Assembly: GCF_023094245.1 (NCBI RefSeq)
Contig: NZ_JALMEW010000007.1
Span: 124,001-188,000 of the forward strand
Length of the DNA stretch: 64,000 nucleotides
Source: Halomonas getboli
Lineage (GTDB): Bacteria; Pseudomonadota; Gammaproteobacteria; Pseudomonadales; Halomonadaceae
Direction: 5' to 3'
Positions 29,601 to 39,817 of the stretch are shown piece after piece. Each line of letters starts with the position of its first letter. Within the stretch, counting starts at the first letter, position 1. The position numbers and the translations under genes are program-made. The notes beneath the pieces are model-generated. The model made no database searches. It was given only the letters and a program-made list of their open reading frames with translations, and had not been told where the DNA came from.

Positions 29601-30755
29601 CTAGGCCATATCCGCCATCCACTGGCGGATGCCGTAGGTCCAGGGCGGCAGCCGGTCCGACCGGTCGACGCGGTTGACCAGGGCGCCCAGCGAGGGCGTG
29701 GCGATGGTCACCACGTCGCCCAGGTGGTGGGTGAAGCCCTGGCCCTCGCCGTCGCGGTCCTGGATCGGCGAGAACATGGTGCCCAGGAACAGCATGAAGC
29801 CGTCCGGATACTGGTGATGCGCGCCGAGGGTCTGGCCCACCAGGTCGAGCGGATCGCGACTGATCTGGCGCATGTCGCTCGAATCGTCCAGCACGAAGTC
29901 GTCGTCGGCGCCCTCGATGCGCAGCGACACCGTGGCCTCGCGCACCGTGTCCAGGGTGAAGCCGTCGTCGAACAGGCGGATGAAGGGGCCGATGGCGCAG
30001 GACGCGTTGTTGTCCTTGGCCTTGCCCAGCAGCAGGGCGCTGCGCCCCTCGACGTCGCGCAGGTTGACGTCGTTGCCGAGCGTCGCCCCGCGGGCCCGGC
30101 CGGCGGCGTCCACCGCCAGCACGATCTCCGGCTCCGGGTTGTTCCACGCGGAGGCCGGATGCAGGCCCACGCCGCGGCCGAAGCCCACCGCCGACAGCGG
30201 CTGGGCCTTGGTGAACACCTCGGCGTCCGGCCCGATGCCGACCTCCATGTACTGGGACCAGGCCCCGCGGGCCTGGAGCTCGGCCTTGAGCGCCATGGCC
30301 GCCTCGGAGCCGGGCACGATCTTCGACAGGTCGCCGCCGATCACCCGCCTGAGCTCCTCGCGCAGCTCGCTGGCGCGGGCCGGATCGCCGCCGGCCTGCT
30401 CCTCGATCACCCGCTCCATCAGGCTGACCGCGAAGGTTACGCCGCAGGCCTTGATCGCCTGCACATCGCAGGGCGCGAGCAGGTAGGGCGCCTCGGGCGT
30501 CTCGTCCAGCGAGCGCGCCAGCAGCGCCTCGACCGGGCCGAGGTCCTCGCCCTCGGCCGTGGCCACCAGCGCGGCGGCATCGTCGCGCTCGAGCAGGTCG
30601 GCCATGCAGGCGACGCTCGCCGAGATGTCGACCACCCGGCCGTCGCGGACGACGACCAGGGCCGGGCCCGGGTGGGGCGCATCGCGCCAGACCCGGCCGA
30701 CCAGCAGGGCGCGGTCGGCATCCTCGGGCAGGGCGAAGGTCATGCTATCGGGCAT
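29601..30755 (-). CDS. xylX: 2-keto-3-deoxy-D-xylonate dehydratase (FAH family, XylX type)
   Basis: This enzyme removes water from 2-keto-3-deoxyxylonate to give alpha-ketoglutarate semialdehyde, the fourth step of the Weimberg pathway. The 384-residue protein matches Caulobacter XylX in key stretches: CGVTFAVSLMERVIEE, SQYMEVGIGPDAEVFTKAQPLS, WNNPEPEIVL, GNDVNLRDVEGRSALLLGKAKDNN and the end LGTMFSPIQDRDGEGQGFTH. Acidic metal ligands of the FAH fold lie in NNPEPE and GNDVN. Among three possible ATGs I chose 30755, which has AGGAG at the right distance. It follows the semialdehyde dehydrogenase gene by 10 bp, so both are one operon. Confidence 0.9.
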   Translation of the reverse strand: MPDSMTFALPEDADRALLVGRVWRDAPHPGPALVVVRDGRVVDISASVACMADLLERDDAAALVATAEGEDLGPVEALLARSLDETPEAPYLLAPCDVQAIKACGVTFAVSLMERVIEEQAGGDPARASELREELRRVIGGDLSKIVPGSEAAMALKAELQARGAWSQYMEVGIGPDAEVFTKAQPLSAVGFGRGVGLHPASAWNNPEPEIVLAVDAAGRARGATLGNDVNLRDVEGRSALLLGKAKDNNASCAIGPFIRLFDDGFTLDTVREATVSLRIEGADDDFVLDDSSDMRQISRDPLDLVGQTLGAHHQYPDGFMLFLGTMFSPIQDRDGEGQGFTHHLGDVVTIATPSLGALVNRVDRSDRLPPWTYGIRQWMADMA

Positions 30756-30765
30756 GGGCATCTCC

Positions 30766-32343
30766 TCAGGCCTCGCGCTGGCCGTCGACCAGGCGGCTGA
30801 CGCCGGCCGGATTGCCGTCGCGCAGGGCCTCGGGCAGCAGGCCCTGCGGCAGGTTCTGGTAGCACACCGGACGCAGGAAGCGATGGATCGCTGCGCTGCC
30901 CACCGAGGTGGTGCGGGAGTCCGAGGTCGCCGGGTACGGGCCGCCATGGACCATGGCGTGGCACACCTCGACGCCGGTCGGCCAGCCGTTGGCCATCACC
31001 CGGCCGGCGCGGCGCTCGAGCGTCGGCAGCAGCGCACGGGCGGCGTCCAGGTCGGCGTCGTCCATCTGCAGGGTGGCGGTGAGCTGGCCTTCCAGGGACT
31101 CGGCCACGCGCTTGACCTCGTCGAGGTCGGCGCACTCGACCACCAGCGAGGTGGCGCCGAAGACCTCGGCCTGCAGCGCCTCGTCGCCCATGAAGTCCTC
31201 GGCGGCGGCCACGAACAGCCCGGTCTGGCAGGCGTTGGGGCCCTCGCCGGCGTTGCCGCGGGCGACCTCGCGGGCCTTGCTGCTGGCGACCAGGCCGTCG
31301 ACGCCCTGCACGTAGGCGTCATGGATGCCCGGGGTCAGCATGGTCTGGGCCGCGGAAGCCTTCACCGCCTCGGCGGCGGACGCCACGAAGGCGTCGAGCG
31401 CCTCGCCCTTCACGGCGATGACCAGGCCGGGATTGGTGCAGAACTGGCCGGCGCCCATGGTCAGCGAGCCGATGAAGGCCTCGCCGAGATCGCGGCCGCG
31501 GTTGTTCAGCGCTTCCGGCAGCAGGAACACCGGGTTGATCGAGCTCATCTCGGCGTAGACCGGGATCGGCTCGGGGCGCGACTGGGCGGCCTGCATCAGC
31601 GCGGTGCCGCCGCTGCGCGAGCCGGTGAAGCCCACCGCCTTGATGCGCGGGTCGCGCACCAGCGCCTGGCCGAGCTCGCGGCCGGAGCCGTAGAGCAGCG
31701 AGAACACGCCCTCGGGCAGCGCGCACTTGGCCACGGCGCGCTGCACTGCGCGGCCGACCAGCTCGGAGGTGCCGGGATGGGCGGCGTGGGCCTTGACCAC
31801 CACCGGGCAGCCGGCGGCCAGCGCGGAGGCGGTGTCGCCGCCGGCCACGGAGAACGCCAGCGGGAAGTTGGAGGCGCCGAACACGGCCACCGGGCCCAGG
31901 GCGATGTGGCGCTGGCGCAGGTCGACGCGCGGCATCGGCTGACGCTCCGGCAGCGCCGGATCGAGGCGCACGTCGAGCCACTCGCCGGCACGCACCACGG
32001 AGGCGAACAGGCGCAGCTGGCCGCAGGTGCGGCCGCGCTCGCCCTCGAGGCGGGCGCGGGGCAGGCCGGACTCGGCCATGGCCCGCACGATGAGCTCATC
32101 GCCGATGGCCTCGATCTCCTCGGCCACGGTCTCGAGGAAGGCGGCGCGGGCCTCGAGGCCGGTCTCGCGATAGGCGTCGAAGGCGGCCCGGGCCAGCGCG
32201 CAGGCCTGTTCCACCTCGGCCTGGCCGCCGGCGGGATAGCCCGGGGACAGGGTCTCGCCGGTGGCGGGATCGACGGCGTGGATCGCCTTGCCGTCGCTGA
32301 GCACGGCCTGTTGGCCGATCAGTTGCTTGCCTTCCAGGGGCAT
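30766..32343 (-). CDS. Alpha-ketoglutarate semialdehyde dehydrogenase
   Basis: It oxidises alpha-ketoglutarate semialdehyde to alpha-ketoglutarate with NAD(P), the last Weimberg step. The 525-residue length fits the KGSADH subgroup rather than ordinary 480-500-residue aldehyde dehydrogenases. Visible are the cofactor segment [19 protein letters not shown], the general base Glu265 (YAEMSSINP) and catalytic Cys302 in [15 protein letters not shown] lies 7 nt before the ATG. An inverted repeat (ATTGAAC-N13-GTTCAAT) about 40-70 bp upstream may be the operator for the ROK regulator encoded just behind. Confidence 0.92.
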   Translation of the reverse strand: MPLEGKQLIGQQAVLSDGKAIHAVDPATGETLSPGYPAGGQAEVEQACALARAAFDAYRETGLEARAAFLETVAEEIEAIGDELIVRAMAESGLPRARLEGERGRTCGQLRLFASVVRAGEWLDVRLDPALPERQPMPRVDLRQRHIALGPVAVFGASNFPLAFSVAGGDTASALAAGCPVVVKAHAAHPGTSELVGRAVQRAVAKCALPEGVFSLLYGSGRELGQALVRDPRIKAVGFTGSRSGGTALMQAAQSRPEPIPVYAEMSSINPVFLLPEALNNRGRDLGEAFIGSLTMGAGQFCTNPGLVIAVKGEALDAFVASAAEAVKASAAQTMLTPGIHDAYVQGVDGLVASSKAREVARGNAGEGPNACQTGLFVAAAEDFMGDEALQAEVFGATSLVVECADLDEVKRVAESLEGQLTATLQMDDADLDAARALLPTLERRAGRVMANGWPTGVEVCHAMVHGGPYPATSDSRTTSVGSAAIHRFLRPVCYQNLPQGLLPEALRDGNPAGVSRLVDGQREA

Positions 32344-32383
32344 AGGGGAGCTCCTCTCGTCGTGATGCTGACTTTGGGATGAA

Positions 32384-32430
32384 ATTGAACTAAGTGGAGG
32401 TATGTTCAATCTTTTTACTTACCCTGTAAG
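32384..32430 (-). promoter_or_regulatory. Operator-like inverted repeats in front of the KGSADH-xylX operon
   Basis: ATTGAAC (32384-32390) and GTTCAAT (32404-32410) form an inverted repeat with a 13-bp spacer. Directly beside it CTTAC-CCT-GTAAG (32418-32430) is a second palindrome. Both lie between the dehydrogenase start and the ROK gene end. Confidence 0.5.
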
Positions 32431-32476
32431 CGAGACCTTCGTCTAATGCGGCGCGAGGGCCGTGAGCCCCTGCGGG

Positions 32477-33670
32477 CTAGGCGGCGGCGTGAATGGTGTT
32501 GGCCAGCACCTCGGCGGCGGCACCGCGGGCAGCGGTGAAGGTGCTGTCGTCGATGATGCGCAGCGGGCGCTGCTGGGTCGTGCCGAGCAGGCGGTTCTGG
32601 TTGGCCGTGAAGTATTCCAGGGCCGGTTTCAGCAGCGGCGTGCCGAGTCGCGTCAGGGAGCCGCCAAGCACGATTTCGGCGGGGTCAAGGGTGTGGTGCA
32701 GGTTGAGCAGCAGGGTGCCCAGCGCCTCGCCGGCACGTTTCAGGGCCAGGCCGACCTCCGGCTCCCGCTGGCGGTGCAGCAGGGTGTCGACCAGGTCTTC
32801 CTCCTCGCCGACCCCCAGGGCCGCGCGCAGTGCCCAGCCGCTGACGAGGGTCTCGGCGCAGCCGCGGTTGCCGCAGTGGCAATAGAGTCCGCCGGGCTGC
32901 AGGACGGTATGCCCTATCTCCCCGGCCAGGCCGTGCGTGCCGCGGGTGACCAGCGGCCAGTGGCCGCCGCCGACGATGCCGCTGCCGATCCCGGTCCCGG
33001 CGCTGACGTAGAGCAGCGACTCCGGAATCTTGTCGGTGCGGAAGTACAGCTCGCCGAAGGCGGCCGCCTTGGCCTCGTTGTCCAGCAGCCAGCGGCCGCC
33101 CAGGGCCGGCAGCTTCGTCCGCAGCAGATCGAGGAACCTCACGTCGCGCCAGCCGAGATTGGGCGCCAGATGCAGCAGCGGGCGGTCGGGGGCGATGGGG
33201 CCGGGAAGGGCGACGCCGAGACCCAGCAGCTGACGTTCGTTCAGTTCGGGATGGTCGATCACCTCGCGAATGAGCTCGGCGAGCGCCTCGGCGGTGGTGT
33301 CGGGAGCGTCCGGCGCCATGCGGATGTGGCGCTGGTGCAGCGTCTTGCCCGACAGGGTGCAGGCGATGACCTGCAGGCCGTGGACGCTGACCTCGGCGCC
33401 GAGCAGCACATGGCGCTGATCGTTGAGGTGCAGCGCCCGGCCCGGTCGGCCGCCGCTGCTCTTGAGCAGCTCCCCTTCGACGAGCCATCCCTGCTTCAAC
33501 AGCGTCTGAACGCCTCCCCCCACGGTGGCCTTGGTGAGCTGTGCTCGCGTGGCGATATCGGCGCGTGTCATGCCGGGGGTGCGGCGCACCATTTCGAGAA
33601 TGGCGCTGCGGTTGAGTCGCTTCAGGAAATGAAGGTCCCCCGCCTGGTGCTGATGGGAGGTGATGGTCAT
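32477..33670 (-). CDS. ROK-family transcriptional regulator, probable xylose-locus repressor
   Basis: The 397-residue protein has an N-terminal MarR-like winged HTH ([32 protein letters not shown]) and a ROK sugar-kinase-like domain with a zinc motif ([24 protein letters not shown]). The glucokinase-like phosphate loop is degraded, as usual in regulators of the XylR/NagC type. It is transcribed away from xylB and lies between both halves of the xylose locus, so it probably senses xylose or a pathway acid and represses both units. Caulobacter uses a LacI-type XylR for this task. Confidence 0.88.
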   Translation of the reverse strand: MTITSHQHQAGDLHFLKRLNRSAILEMVRRTPGMTRADIATRAQLTKATVGGGVQTLLKQGWLVEGELLKSSGGRPGRALHLNDQRHVLLGAEVSVHGLQVIACTLSGKTLHQRHIRMAPDAPDTTAEALAELIREVIDHPELNERQLLGLGVALPGPIAPDRPLLHLAPNLGWRDVRFLDLLRTKLPALGGRWLLDNEAKAAAFGELYFRTDKIPESLLYVSAGTGIGSGIVGGGHWPLVTRGTHGLAGEIGHTVLQPGGLYCHCGNRGCAETLVSGWALRAALGVGEEEDLVDTLLHRQREPEVGLALKRAGEALGTLLLNLHHTLDPAEIVLGGSLTRLGTPLLKPALEYFTANQNRLLGTTQQRPLRIIDDSTFTAARGAAAEVLANTIHAAA

Positions 33671-33795
33671 GGTGCGGCTTGGGATCGTCCGTCGTTGACG
33701 CAGGGCTTCGCCGGCTGTCGGCGGCGTGAAGGCCGATTATGACATCTGGGCGGTGGGGAGGCGATGTCATGGCGGTGCGCGTTCCGGGGCCGCTG

Positions 33796-33818
33796 CTTGG
33801 TTTGGTACCGAAACCAAG
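33796..33818. promoter_or_regulatory. Inverted repeat in the ROK regulator/xylB divergent region
   Basis: CTTGGTTT-N7-AAACCAAG is a perfect 8-bp inverted repeat centred on GGTACCG. It lies about 130 bp upstream of the ROK gene start and 220 bp upstream of xylB. It is a candidate operator or promoter-proximal regulator site. Confidence 0.5.
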
Positions 33819-33912
33819 ATAGAGGTTCGGGTCCTGTCCCGGAGCGCTCCGTCGCCGGGAGTAGACCTTTGTCTCATGGCAAACGGCCTGGGGGAAGCGG
33901 AATACTTGCCGC

Positions 33913-33933
33913 TTAGTAAGAGGTCTTAACTAA
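33913..33933. promoter_or_regulatory. TTAGT/ACTAA inverted repeat upstream of xylB
   Basis: TTAGTAAGAGGTCTTAACTAA is an imperfect palindrome (one inserted base) about 105 bp upstream of xylB. TTAGT...ACTAA half-sites recall ROK/XylR operators of other bacteria. The remaining 33671-34038 region shows no gene. Confidence 0.45.
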
Positions 33934-34038
33934 AGGCGGGCGCTTTTTGACGAGCGTCCTGCTGCCTTCGACCTCGGGTATCCCGCCCTGTCATCTCGGA
34001 TCGACACCGGCACAGGGCACAGCAGAGAGAGGTTCCGC

Positions 34039-34776
34039 ATGAATTCGGCTATCTATCCCAGCCTCACCGACAAGCGCGTGGTGATCACCGGCGGCGGCTC
34101 CGGCATCGGAGCGGCACTGGTCGAGGCCTTCGTCAACCAGCAGAGCGAGGTGCACTTCATCGACGTGGCCGAGGACGAGTCGCTCGCGCTGGTGGACCGG
34201 CTGGGCGGCAAGCCGACCTTTCATCGCTGCGACCTGACCGACCTCGAGGCGCTGTCGGCGGTCTTCCAGCGGATCGGGACCGTCGACGTCCTGGTCAACA
34301 ACGCCGCCAACGATGACCGCCACTCCCTGAGCGACATCACGCCGAGCTACTGGGACGAACGGATCGCAGTGAACCTGCGCCACGTGATGTTCGCCATCCA
34401 GGCCGCGGCGCCGGGCATGAAAACGCGCGGTGGCGGCTCGGTGATCAACCTCGGTTCGATCAGCTGGCATCTCGGCCAGGAGAGTCTGGCGATCTACGAA
34501 ACCGCCAAGGCGGGTATCGAGGGCATGACGCGTGCGATGGCCCAGGAGCTGGGGGGAGACAACATCCGCGTCAACTGTGTGGTTCCCGGCAACGTCAAGA
34601 CGCCGCGGCAGTCGCGTTGGTACAGCCCCGAGGACGAGCAGCAGATCGTCGCGGAGCAGAAGCTCAAGGTTCGGATCCATCCGCATCATATCGCCAGCAT
34701 GGTGCTGTTCCTGGCCTCCGATGACGGCGCTGCTTGCACCGCGCACAACTACTGGGTGGATGCCGGGTGGTGTTGA
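34039..34776 (+). CDS. xylB: D-xylose 1-dehydrogenase (SDR family, XylB type)
   Basis: The short-chain dehydrogenase (245 residues) oxidises D-xylose to xylonolactone with NAD, the first Weimberg step. It is strikingly close to Caulobacter XylB: SAIYPSL at the start, VVITGGGSGIGA (Rossmann), VDVLVNNAANDDRH, SYWDERIAVNLRH, INLGSISWHLGQESLAIYETAKAG (Ser140/142, Tyr153, Lys157), VVPGNVKTPRQSRWYSPE and the terminal YWVDAGWC. It leads the rightward operon xylB-porter-xylD-lactonase. Confidence 0.93.
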   Translation: MNSAIYPSLTDKRVVITGGGSGIGAALVEAFVNQQSEVHFIDVAEDESLALVDRLGGKPTFHRCDLTDLEALSAVFQRIGTVDVLVNNAANDDRHSLSDITPSYWDERIAVNLRHVMFAIQAAAPGMKTRGGGSVINLGSISWHLGQESLAIYETAKAGIEGMTRAMAQELGGDNIRVNCVVPGNVKTPRQSRWYSPEDEQQIVAEQKLKVRIHPHHIASMVLFLASDDGAACTAHNYWVDAGWC

Positions 34777-34860
34777 ACCATTCAGGACGCAATGACGAGA
34801 CGTCATCCGCCACGTAGCCAGTCAATTCCCGACCATAACGCATAATGAAAGGGGGGTAGC

Positions 34861-36267
34861 ATGCCTCAAGACAGGTCTCCGCAACGTACGGCTTACATCT
34901 TCATCATCTGCTGTGTGGCTGCCATCGGTGGCTTCCTGTTCGGCTTCGACAGCGGCGTGATCAACGGCACCGTCGACGGTCTTCAGGAATCCTTCAATTC
35001 GGACAGCGTCGGCACCGGCTTCAATGTCGCCTCGATGCTGCTGGGCTGCGCCGTGGGCGCCTTCTTCGCCGGCCGGCTGGCGGATCGCTATGGACGTCGC
35101 ACCCTGCTGATCGTCTCGGCGGTCTTGTTCCTGGTGAGCGCCTGGGGATCGGGCGTCGCCGACGGCTCCCTGGAGTTCGTCATCTATCGCGTGCTCGGGG
35201 GCATGGCCGTGGGGGCGGCCAGCGTCATGACGCCGGCCTATATCAGTGAGGTCGCGCCTTCGCGCTATCGTGGCCGTCTGGCGACGATCCAGCAGGTGGC
35301 GATCATCGGTGGCCTGTTCGTCTCCTTCCTGAGCAACTATTTCCTGTCCGGCATCGCGGGCTCCTCCGTGTCCGAACTGTGGCTGGGCCAGGCGGCCTGG
35401 CGCTGGATGTTCTGGATGGAGCTGCTGCCTGCCGCGGTCTTCCTGGTGGCCCTGATGTTCATCCCCGAGAGCCCGCGCTACCTGGTGAGCGTGGGCAAGA
35501 CGGCGCGTGCCGAGCGCGTGCTGAGCCTGGTGTCCGCCAGCGATCGGGTCACCACCAAGCTGGCCAATATCGAGGCCTCGCTGGAGCGCGATCGCAAGCC
35601 GAGCCTGCGCGACGTGCTCGACCCCGTCAGCGGCAAGGTGCGCAACCTCATGTGGGTCGGCGTCGGGCTGGCGGTCTTCCAGCAGCTGGTCGGTATCAAC
35701 GTGGTGTTCTATTACGGCGCCGTGCTGTGGCAGTCGGTCGGCTTCTCGGAAAGCGATGCCCTGCTGATCAACGTGATCAGCGGCGCGGTCAGCATCGGAG
35801 CCTGTCTGGTGGCCATTGCCCTGATCGACAAGATCGGCCGCAAGCCGCTGCTGTGGGGTGGCTCGGTCGGCATGGCCCTGACGCTGTCGATGATGGCGTA
35901 TGCCTTCGCCAGCGCCGACATGGTCGACGGTGGTCTCGAGATGTCGGATCACATGGGCACGATGGCGCTGCTGTCTGCCAACGCCTATGTGCTGTTCTTC
36001 AACGTCTCCTGGGGGCCAGTCATGTGGGTCATGCTGGGCGAGATGTTCCCCAACCAGATGCGCGGTTCCGGCCTCGCCATCTCGGGGCTCTGCCAGTGGA
36101 TCGCGAACTTCGGTATCACGATGACCTTCCCGATCCTCCTGGCCTCCGTCGGCCTGGCCGGCGCCTACGGCTTCTATGCGCTGTGTGCGGCGCTGTCCAT
36201 CCTGTTCGTGGTGAAGTTCGTCAGGGAGACCAATGGCAAGGAGCTGGAGGAGATGGCATACGAATAA
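34861..36267 (+). CDS. MFS sugar porter, probable D-xylose:proton symporter
   Basis: The 468-residue permease has 12 hydrophobic segments and all sugar-porter signatures: GGFLFGFDSGVINGT in TM1, AGRLADRYGRRTLL between TM2 and TM3, PESPRYLVSVG behind TM6, GINVVFYYGAVLWQ in TM7, IDKIGRKPLLWGG between TM8 and TM9, and WGPVMWVMLGEMFPNQMRG in TM10. GGGGGG lies 4 nt upstream of the ATG. Position between xylB and xylD makes xylose the likely substrate, probably with protons as in XylE. Confidence 0.92.
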   Translation: MPQDRSPQRTAYIFIICCVAAIGGFLFGFDSGVINGTVDGLQESFNSDSVGTGFNVASMLLGCAVGAFFAGRLADRYGRRTLLIVSAVLFLVSAWGSGVADGSLEFVIYRVLGGMAVGAASVMTPAYISEVAPSRYRGRLATIQQVAIIGGLFVSFLSNYFLSGIAGSSVSELWLGQAAWRWMFWMELLPAAVFLVALMFIPESPRYLVSVGKTARAERVLSLVSASDRVTTKLANIEASLERDRKPSLRDVLDPVSGKVRNLMWVGVGLAVFQQLVGINVVFYYGAVLWQSVGFSESDALLINVISGAVSIGACLVAIALIDKIGRKPLLWGGSVGMALTLSMMAYAFASADMVDGGLEMSDHMGTMALLSANAYVLFFNVSWGPVMWVMLGEMFPNQMRGSGLAISGLCQWIANFGITMTFPILLASVGLAGAYGFYALCAALSILFVVKFVRETNGKELEEMAYE

Positions 36268-36349
36268 GCCTGTTTCGCGCCGCCTGCCATCCGCGGCGGC
36301 GCGTCATGCCTCTTCAGCAACCGCTCTCCTCTATTGACGAGATAGTGTC

Positions 36350-38155
36350 ATGAACGACCTTGGTCACAAGATCACCCCCGACCGGCTGCGCTCGCGCGAC
36401 TGGTTCGACAATCCGGATCATCCCGGCACCACCGCGCTGTGCCTGGAACGCTACATGAACCAGGGCATCACCCTGGAGGAGCTGACCAGCGGCAAGCCGA
36501 TCATCGGCATCTGCCAGTCGGGTTCGGACCTCACGCCCTGCAACCGCCACCACATCGAGCTGGTGAAGCGGGTCAAGGACGGCATCCGCGCCGCCGGCGG
36601 GGTGCCCTTCGAGTTCCCGCTGCATCCGATCCACGAGAACGTGCGCCGCCCCACCGCGGCGCTGGATCGCAACCTGGCCTACCTGGGCCTGGTCGAGGTG
36701 CTGCACGGCTATCCGCTGGACGGCGTGGTGCTGACCACCGGCTGCGACAAGACCACCCCGGCCAGCCTGATGGCCGCGGCCACGGTCAACATCCCGGCCA
36801 TCGTGCTGTCCGGCGGGCCGATGCTCAACGGCTGGCGCGGCGCCGAGCGCGTCGGCTCCGGCACCGTGGTGTGGGAGATGCGCAAGCGCCTGGCCGCCGG
36901 CGACATCGACTATCCCGAGTTCCTCTCCAGGATTGCCGATTCCGCGCCCTCGGTGGGCCACTGCAACACCATGGGCACCGCCTCGACCATGAACTCGCTG
37001 GCCGAGGCGCTGGGCATGAGCCTGCCCGGCTCGGCGATGATCCCCGGCCCCTACAAGGAGCGTGGCGCGGTGGCCTACCAGACCGGCGAGCGCATCGTCG
37101 ACATGGTCTGGGACGACCTGCGGCCGAGCGACGTCCTGACCCGCGAGGCGTTCGAGAACGCGGTGGTCACCTGCTCGGCGCTGGGCGGTTCCTCCAATGC
37201 GCCGATCCATATCAATGCCATCGCCCGCCACGCCGGGGTCGAGTTCGACAACGACGACTGGCAGCGCCTCGGCCACGAGGTGCCGCTGCTGGCCAACGTG
37301 ATGCCGGCCGGGGCGTATCTCGGCGAGGAGTTCCATCGCGCCGGCGGCGTGCCGGCGGTGATGTTTGAGCTGCTGAGCGCCGGCCGGCTCCACGGCGAGG
37401 TACCGACCGTCAACGGCCGCTCTCTGGCCGAGAACCTGGCCGGGCGCGAGACCGCCGACGACGAGGTGATCCGCCGCTACGCCAATCCGCTGGTCGAGCA
37501 CGCGGGGTTCCTCAACCTCAAGGGCAACCTGTTCGACTCGGCGCTGATGAAGACCAGCGTGATCGCCGCGGACTTCCGCCAGCGCTTCCTCGAGGACCCC
37601 GAGGACCCCAACGCCTTCGAAGGCAGGGTGGTGGTGTTCGACGGCTCCGAGGACTACCACGCCCGCATCGATGACCCGGCGCTCGGCATCGACGAACGCA
37701 CCATCCTGGTGATGCGCGGCGCCGGCCCGGTGGGTCATCCCGGCGGCGCCGAGGTGGTCAACATGCAGCCGCCGGAGGCGCTGATCCGCGCCGGCATCGA
37801 GTCGCTGCCGTGCCTGGGGGACGGGCGCCAGTCGGGGACCTCGGGCTCGCCGTCGATCCTCAACGCCTCGCCGGAGGCCGCCACCGGCGGGCCGCTGGCG
37901 CTGCTTCAGAGCGGCGACCGGCTGCGGGTGGATCTCACCCGCTGCGAGGTGACGCTGATGGTCGACGACGCCGAGCTGGCCGCGCGCCGCGAGCGCCTGG
38001 CGGCCGAAGGTGGCTATCGCTACCCGGACCATCAGACGCCCTGGCAGGAGATTCAGCGCTCGATGGTCGAGCCGCTGGACCGCGGCATGACCCTGGCGCC
38101 GGCGACGAGATATCGCGACGTGGCGCGGGTCAGCCCGCCGCGGGACAATCACTGA
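36350..38155 (+). CDS. xylD: D-xylonate dehydratase (IlvD/EDD family, XylD type)
   Basis: XylD converts xylonate to 2-keto-3-deoxyxylonate. The 601-residue protein matches Caulobacter XylD ([11 protein letters not shown] at the start, [22 protein letters not shown]). The iron-sulfur cysteines are conserved with an offset of four: Cys64 (DLTPCNRHH), Cys132 ([10 protein letters not shown]) and Cys205 ([10 protein letters not shown]). A cytoplasmic Fe-S and Mg-dependent enzyme is expected. It lies 82 bp behind the sugar porter and 20 bp before the lactonase gene. Confidence 0.93.
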   Translation: MNDLGHKITPDRLRSRDWFDNPDHPGTTALCLERYMNQGITLEELTSGKPIIGICQSGSDLTPCNRHHIELVKRVKDGIRAAGGVPFEFPLHPIHENVRRPTAALDRNLAYLGLVEVLHGYPLDGVVLTTGCDKTTPASLMAAATVNIPAIVLSGGPMLNGWRGAERVGSGTVVWEMRKRLAAGDIDYPEFLSRIADSAPSVGHCNTMGTASTMNSLAEALGMSLPGSAMIPGPYKERGAVAYQTGERIVDMVWDDLRPSDVLTREAFENAVVTCSALGGSSNAPIHINAIARHAGVEFDNDDWQRLGHEVPLLANVMPAGAYLGEEFHRAGGVPAVMFELLSAGRLHGEVPTVNGRSLAENLAGRETADDEVIRRYANPLVEHAGFLNLKGNLFDSALMKTSVIAADFRQRFLEDPEDPNAFEGRVVVFDGSEDYHARIDDPALGIDERTILVMRGAGPVGHPGGAEVVNMQPPEALIRAGIESLPCLGDGRQSGTSGSPSILNASPEAATGGPLALLQSGDRLRVDLTRCEVTLMVDDAELAARRERLAAEGGYRYPDHQTPWQEIQRSMVEPLDRGMTLAPATRYRDVARVSPPRDNH

Positions 38156-38175
38156 GCGAGTCGGGAGAGGAAGCA

Positions 38176-39087
38176 GTGACGGAATCGACGATCCGGGTCG
38201 CGCTCGATCTGGACATGAGCCTGGGAGAGAGCCCGCTCTGGTCGGTGCGGCATCAGACGCTGTACTGGGTGGACATCAATCGCGGCCGCCTCTATGCCTG
38301 GCGGCCGCAGAGCGGCGACGCGCCGACCGTGGTGGAGCTGGGCGAGAAGGTGGGATGCATCGCCCTGCATCGGGACGGGCTGCTGGCGGCGAAGGCCTCC
38401 GGCATCGACCGGCTGACGCTGCCCCTGGACGGCCGGTACGAGCGGCTGGTCGACAACCCCGAGTGGCAGGCACGCGGCAATCGCTTCAACGACGGCCGCT
38501 GCGATGCCTCCGGGCGCTTCTGGGTGGGCACCATCGACGCCGACGAGACGCAGGCGACGGCGGCGCTCTATCACCTGGAAAACGGGGCGCTGCATCCACG
38601 CCGCTCCGGCATCGGCATCGCCAATGGTCTGGCCTTCAGCCCTGATCGACGCTGGCTCTATCACACCGATTCGCTGACGCGGCGTATCCAGCGCTACCCC
38701 TTCGACGTCGAGAGCGGCGACCTGGGCTCGCCCGAGACCTGGGTGGACCTGGAGGCGCACGGGCTGCCCGGGGTGCCCGACGGAGCCGCGGTCGACAGCG
38801 ACGGCAACTACTGGAGCGCGCTCTACGGCGGCGGGCGCATCGTCTGCTTCTCGCCGCAGGGTCGGCTGATCGCCAGCCATGAGCTGCCCTGCCTGCACCC
38901 GACCATGGTGGCCTTCGGCGGGGCGGATCTGCGCACGCTCTATATCACGACCGCGACCCAGCACCTGGATGACGAGGCCCGCCAGCGCTGGCCCCTGGCG
39001 GGCAGCCTCTTCAGCATGACGGTGCCCACCCCGGGGCAGTCCGAGCCGGAGTGCGCCTCGAGCGCGCCACTCACCGACGCGACCTGA
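38176..39087 (+). CDS. xylC: SMP-30/gluconolactonase-family xylonolactonase
   Basis: This six-bladed beta-propeller (303 residues from GTG 38176, GAGAGGAAG upstream) has LGESPLWSVRHQTLYWVDINRGRL (metal Glu), RFNDGRCDASGRFWVGTID (Asn-Asp ligands) and GLPGVPDGAAVDSDGNYWSAL. The family opens sugar lactones with a divalent metal. Position as last gene of the xylB-xylD operon indicates hydrolysis of xylonolactone, the second Weimberg step. It is convergent with the HAD phosphatase gene, with a short hairpin (GCCGGCT/AGCCGGC, 39109-39127) at the junction. Confidence 0.88.
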   Translation: MTESTIRVALDLDMSLGESPLWSVRHQTLYWVDINRGRLYAWRPQSGDAPTVVELGEKVGCIALHRDGLLAAKASGIDRLTLPLDGRYERLVDNPEWQARGNRFNDGRCDASGRFWVGTIDADETQATAALYHLENGALHPRRSGIGIANGLAFSPDRRWLYHTDSLTRRIQRYPFDVESGDLGSPETWVDLEAHGLPGVPDGAAVDSDGNYWSALYGGGRIVCFSPQGRLIASHELPCLHPTMVAFGGADLRTLYITTATQHLDDEARQRWPLAGSLFSMTVPTPGQSEPECASSAPLTDAT

Positions 39088-39114
39088 CGCCTCGAGGTAC
39101 CTCCCACTGCCGGC

Positions 39115-39792
39115 TCAGGGAGCCGGCGTCACCTCTGCGGCCAGGGCGGCGATCGCCGCCGGCAGCTCGCAGGCATGGCCGATGGCGATGGCACCGTCGG
39201 GCGTGCCTTCCTCGTCGGGAAAGTGGTTCAGGTGCACCACATGCATGCCGGCCGCGAGGCCGGCCGCCACGCCCACCGCGGCATCGTCGATCACCACGCA
39301 GCGCTCGGGCGGATGGCCCATGGCCTCGGCGGCCTTGAGATAGAGCGCCGGGTCCGGTTTCCACACGCCCAGGGTGTAGGCGCTGAACAGTCGCTCGCCG
39401 AAGTGGTGGCCGAGCCCGGTGCTCTCCATGGCGCAGCGGATCTTTCGTTCCGGGCCGTTGGAGACCACCGCAAGGGGATGCTCGGCGAGGGCCTCCAGGG
39501 CCGCCGGCATGCCGTCGATCGCGGCCAGCTCCGCGCGCATCCGCGCCTCCATCCGTGCCCGCATCTCGTCCTCCACCACGCGGCGTTGAGCCTCGTCGAG
39601 GGCGCCGTGGCGGGCTTCCAGCGCCTGCACGATGGACAGGAAGCGCACGCCGCGGAACTCGTCCATGTACTGGCGGGCGGTGAAGGGCAGGCCGTGACGG
39701 GGCAGGATCTCGGCCATCACCTCGGCCAGCAGGATCTCGCTGTCGACCAGGGTGCCGTCGGAATCGAAGAGCAGGCAGAGGGGCTGGAGCAT
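39115..39792 (-). CDS. HAD-IA phosphatase, paralogue of the product of the gene at 42983
   Basis: The 225-residue protein has motif I LLFDSDGTLVDSE, a helical cap, motif II VVSNGPERK, the Lys in GVWKPDPALY and motif IV CVVIDDAAVGVAAG. It resembles YieH/YniC-type sugar-phosphate phosphatases. It is the last gene of the LacI-controlled kinase-reductase operon, 25 bp behind the reductase gene, so the substrate is probably a phosphorylated sugar acid or sugar. It shares its pattern (EFRGxRF, VVSNGP, HLFSAY/RLFSAY, HLNxFPDxEETP) with the second HAD protein of this block. Confidence 0.85.
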   Translation of the reverse strand: MLQPLCLLFDSDGTLVDSEILLAEVMAEILPRHGLPFTARQYMDEFRGVRFLSIVQALEARHGALDEAQRRVVEDEMRARMEARMRAELAAIDGMPAALEALAEHPLAVVSNGPERKIRCAMESTGLGHHFGERLFSAYTLGVWKPDPALYLKAAEAMGHPPERCVVIDDAAVGVAAGLAAGMHVVHLNHFPDEEGTPDGAIAIGHACELPAAIAALAAEVTPAP

Positions 39793-39817
39793 GGTGTCCT
39801 CGTGAGCGGAGTGAGCG

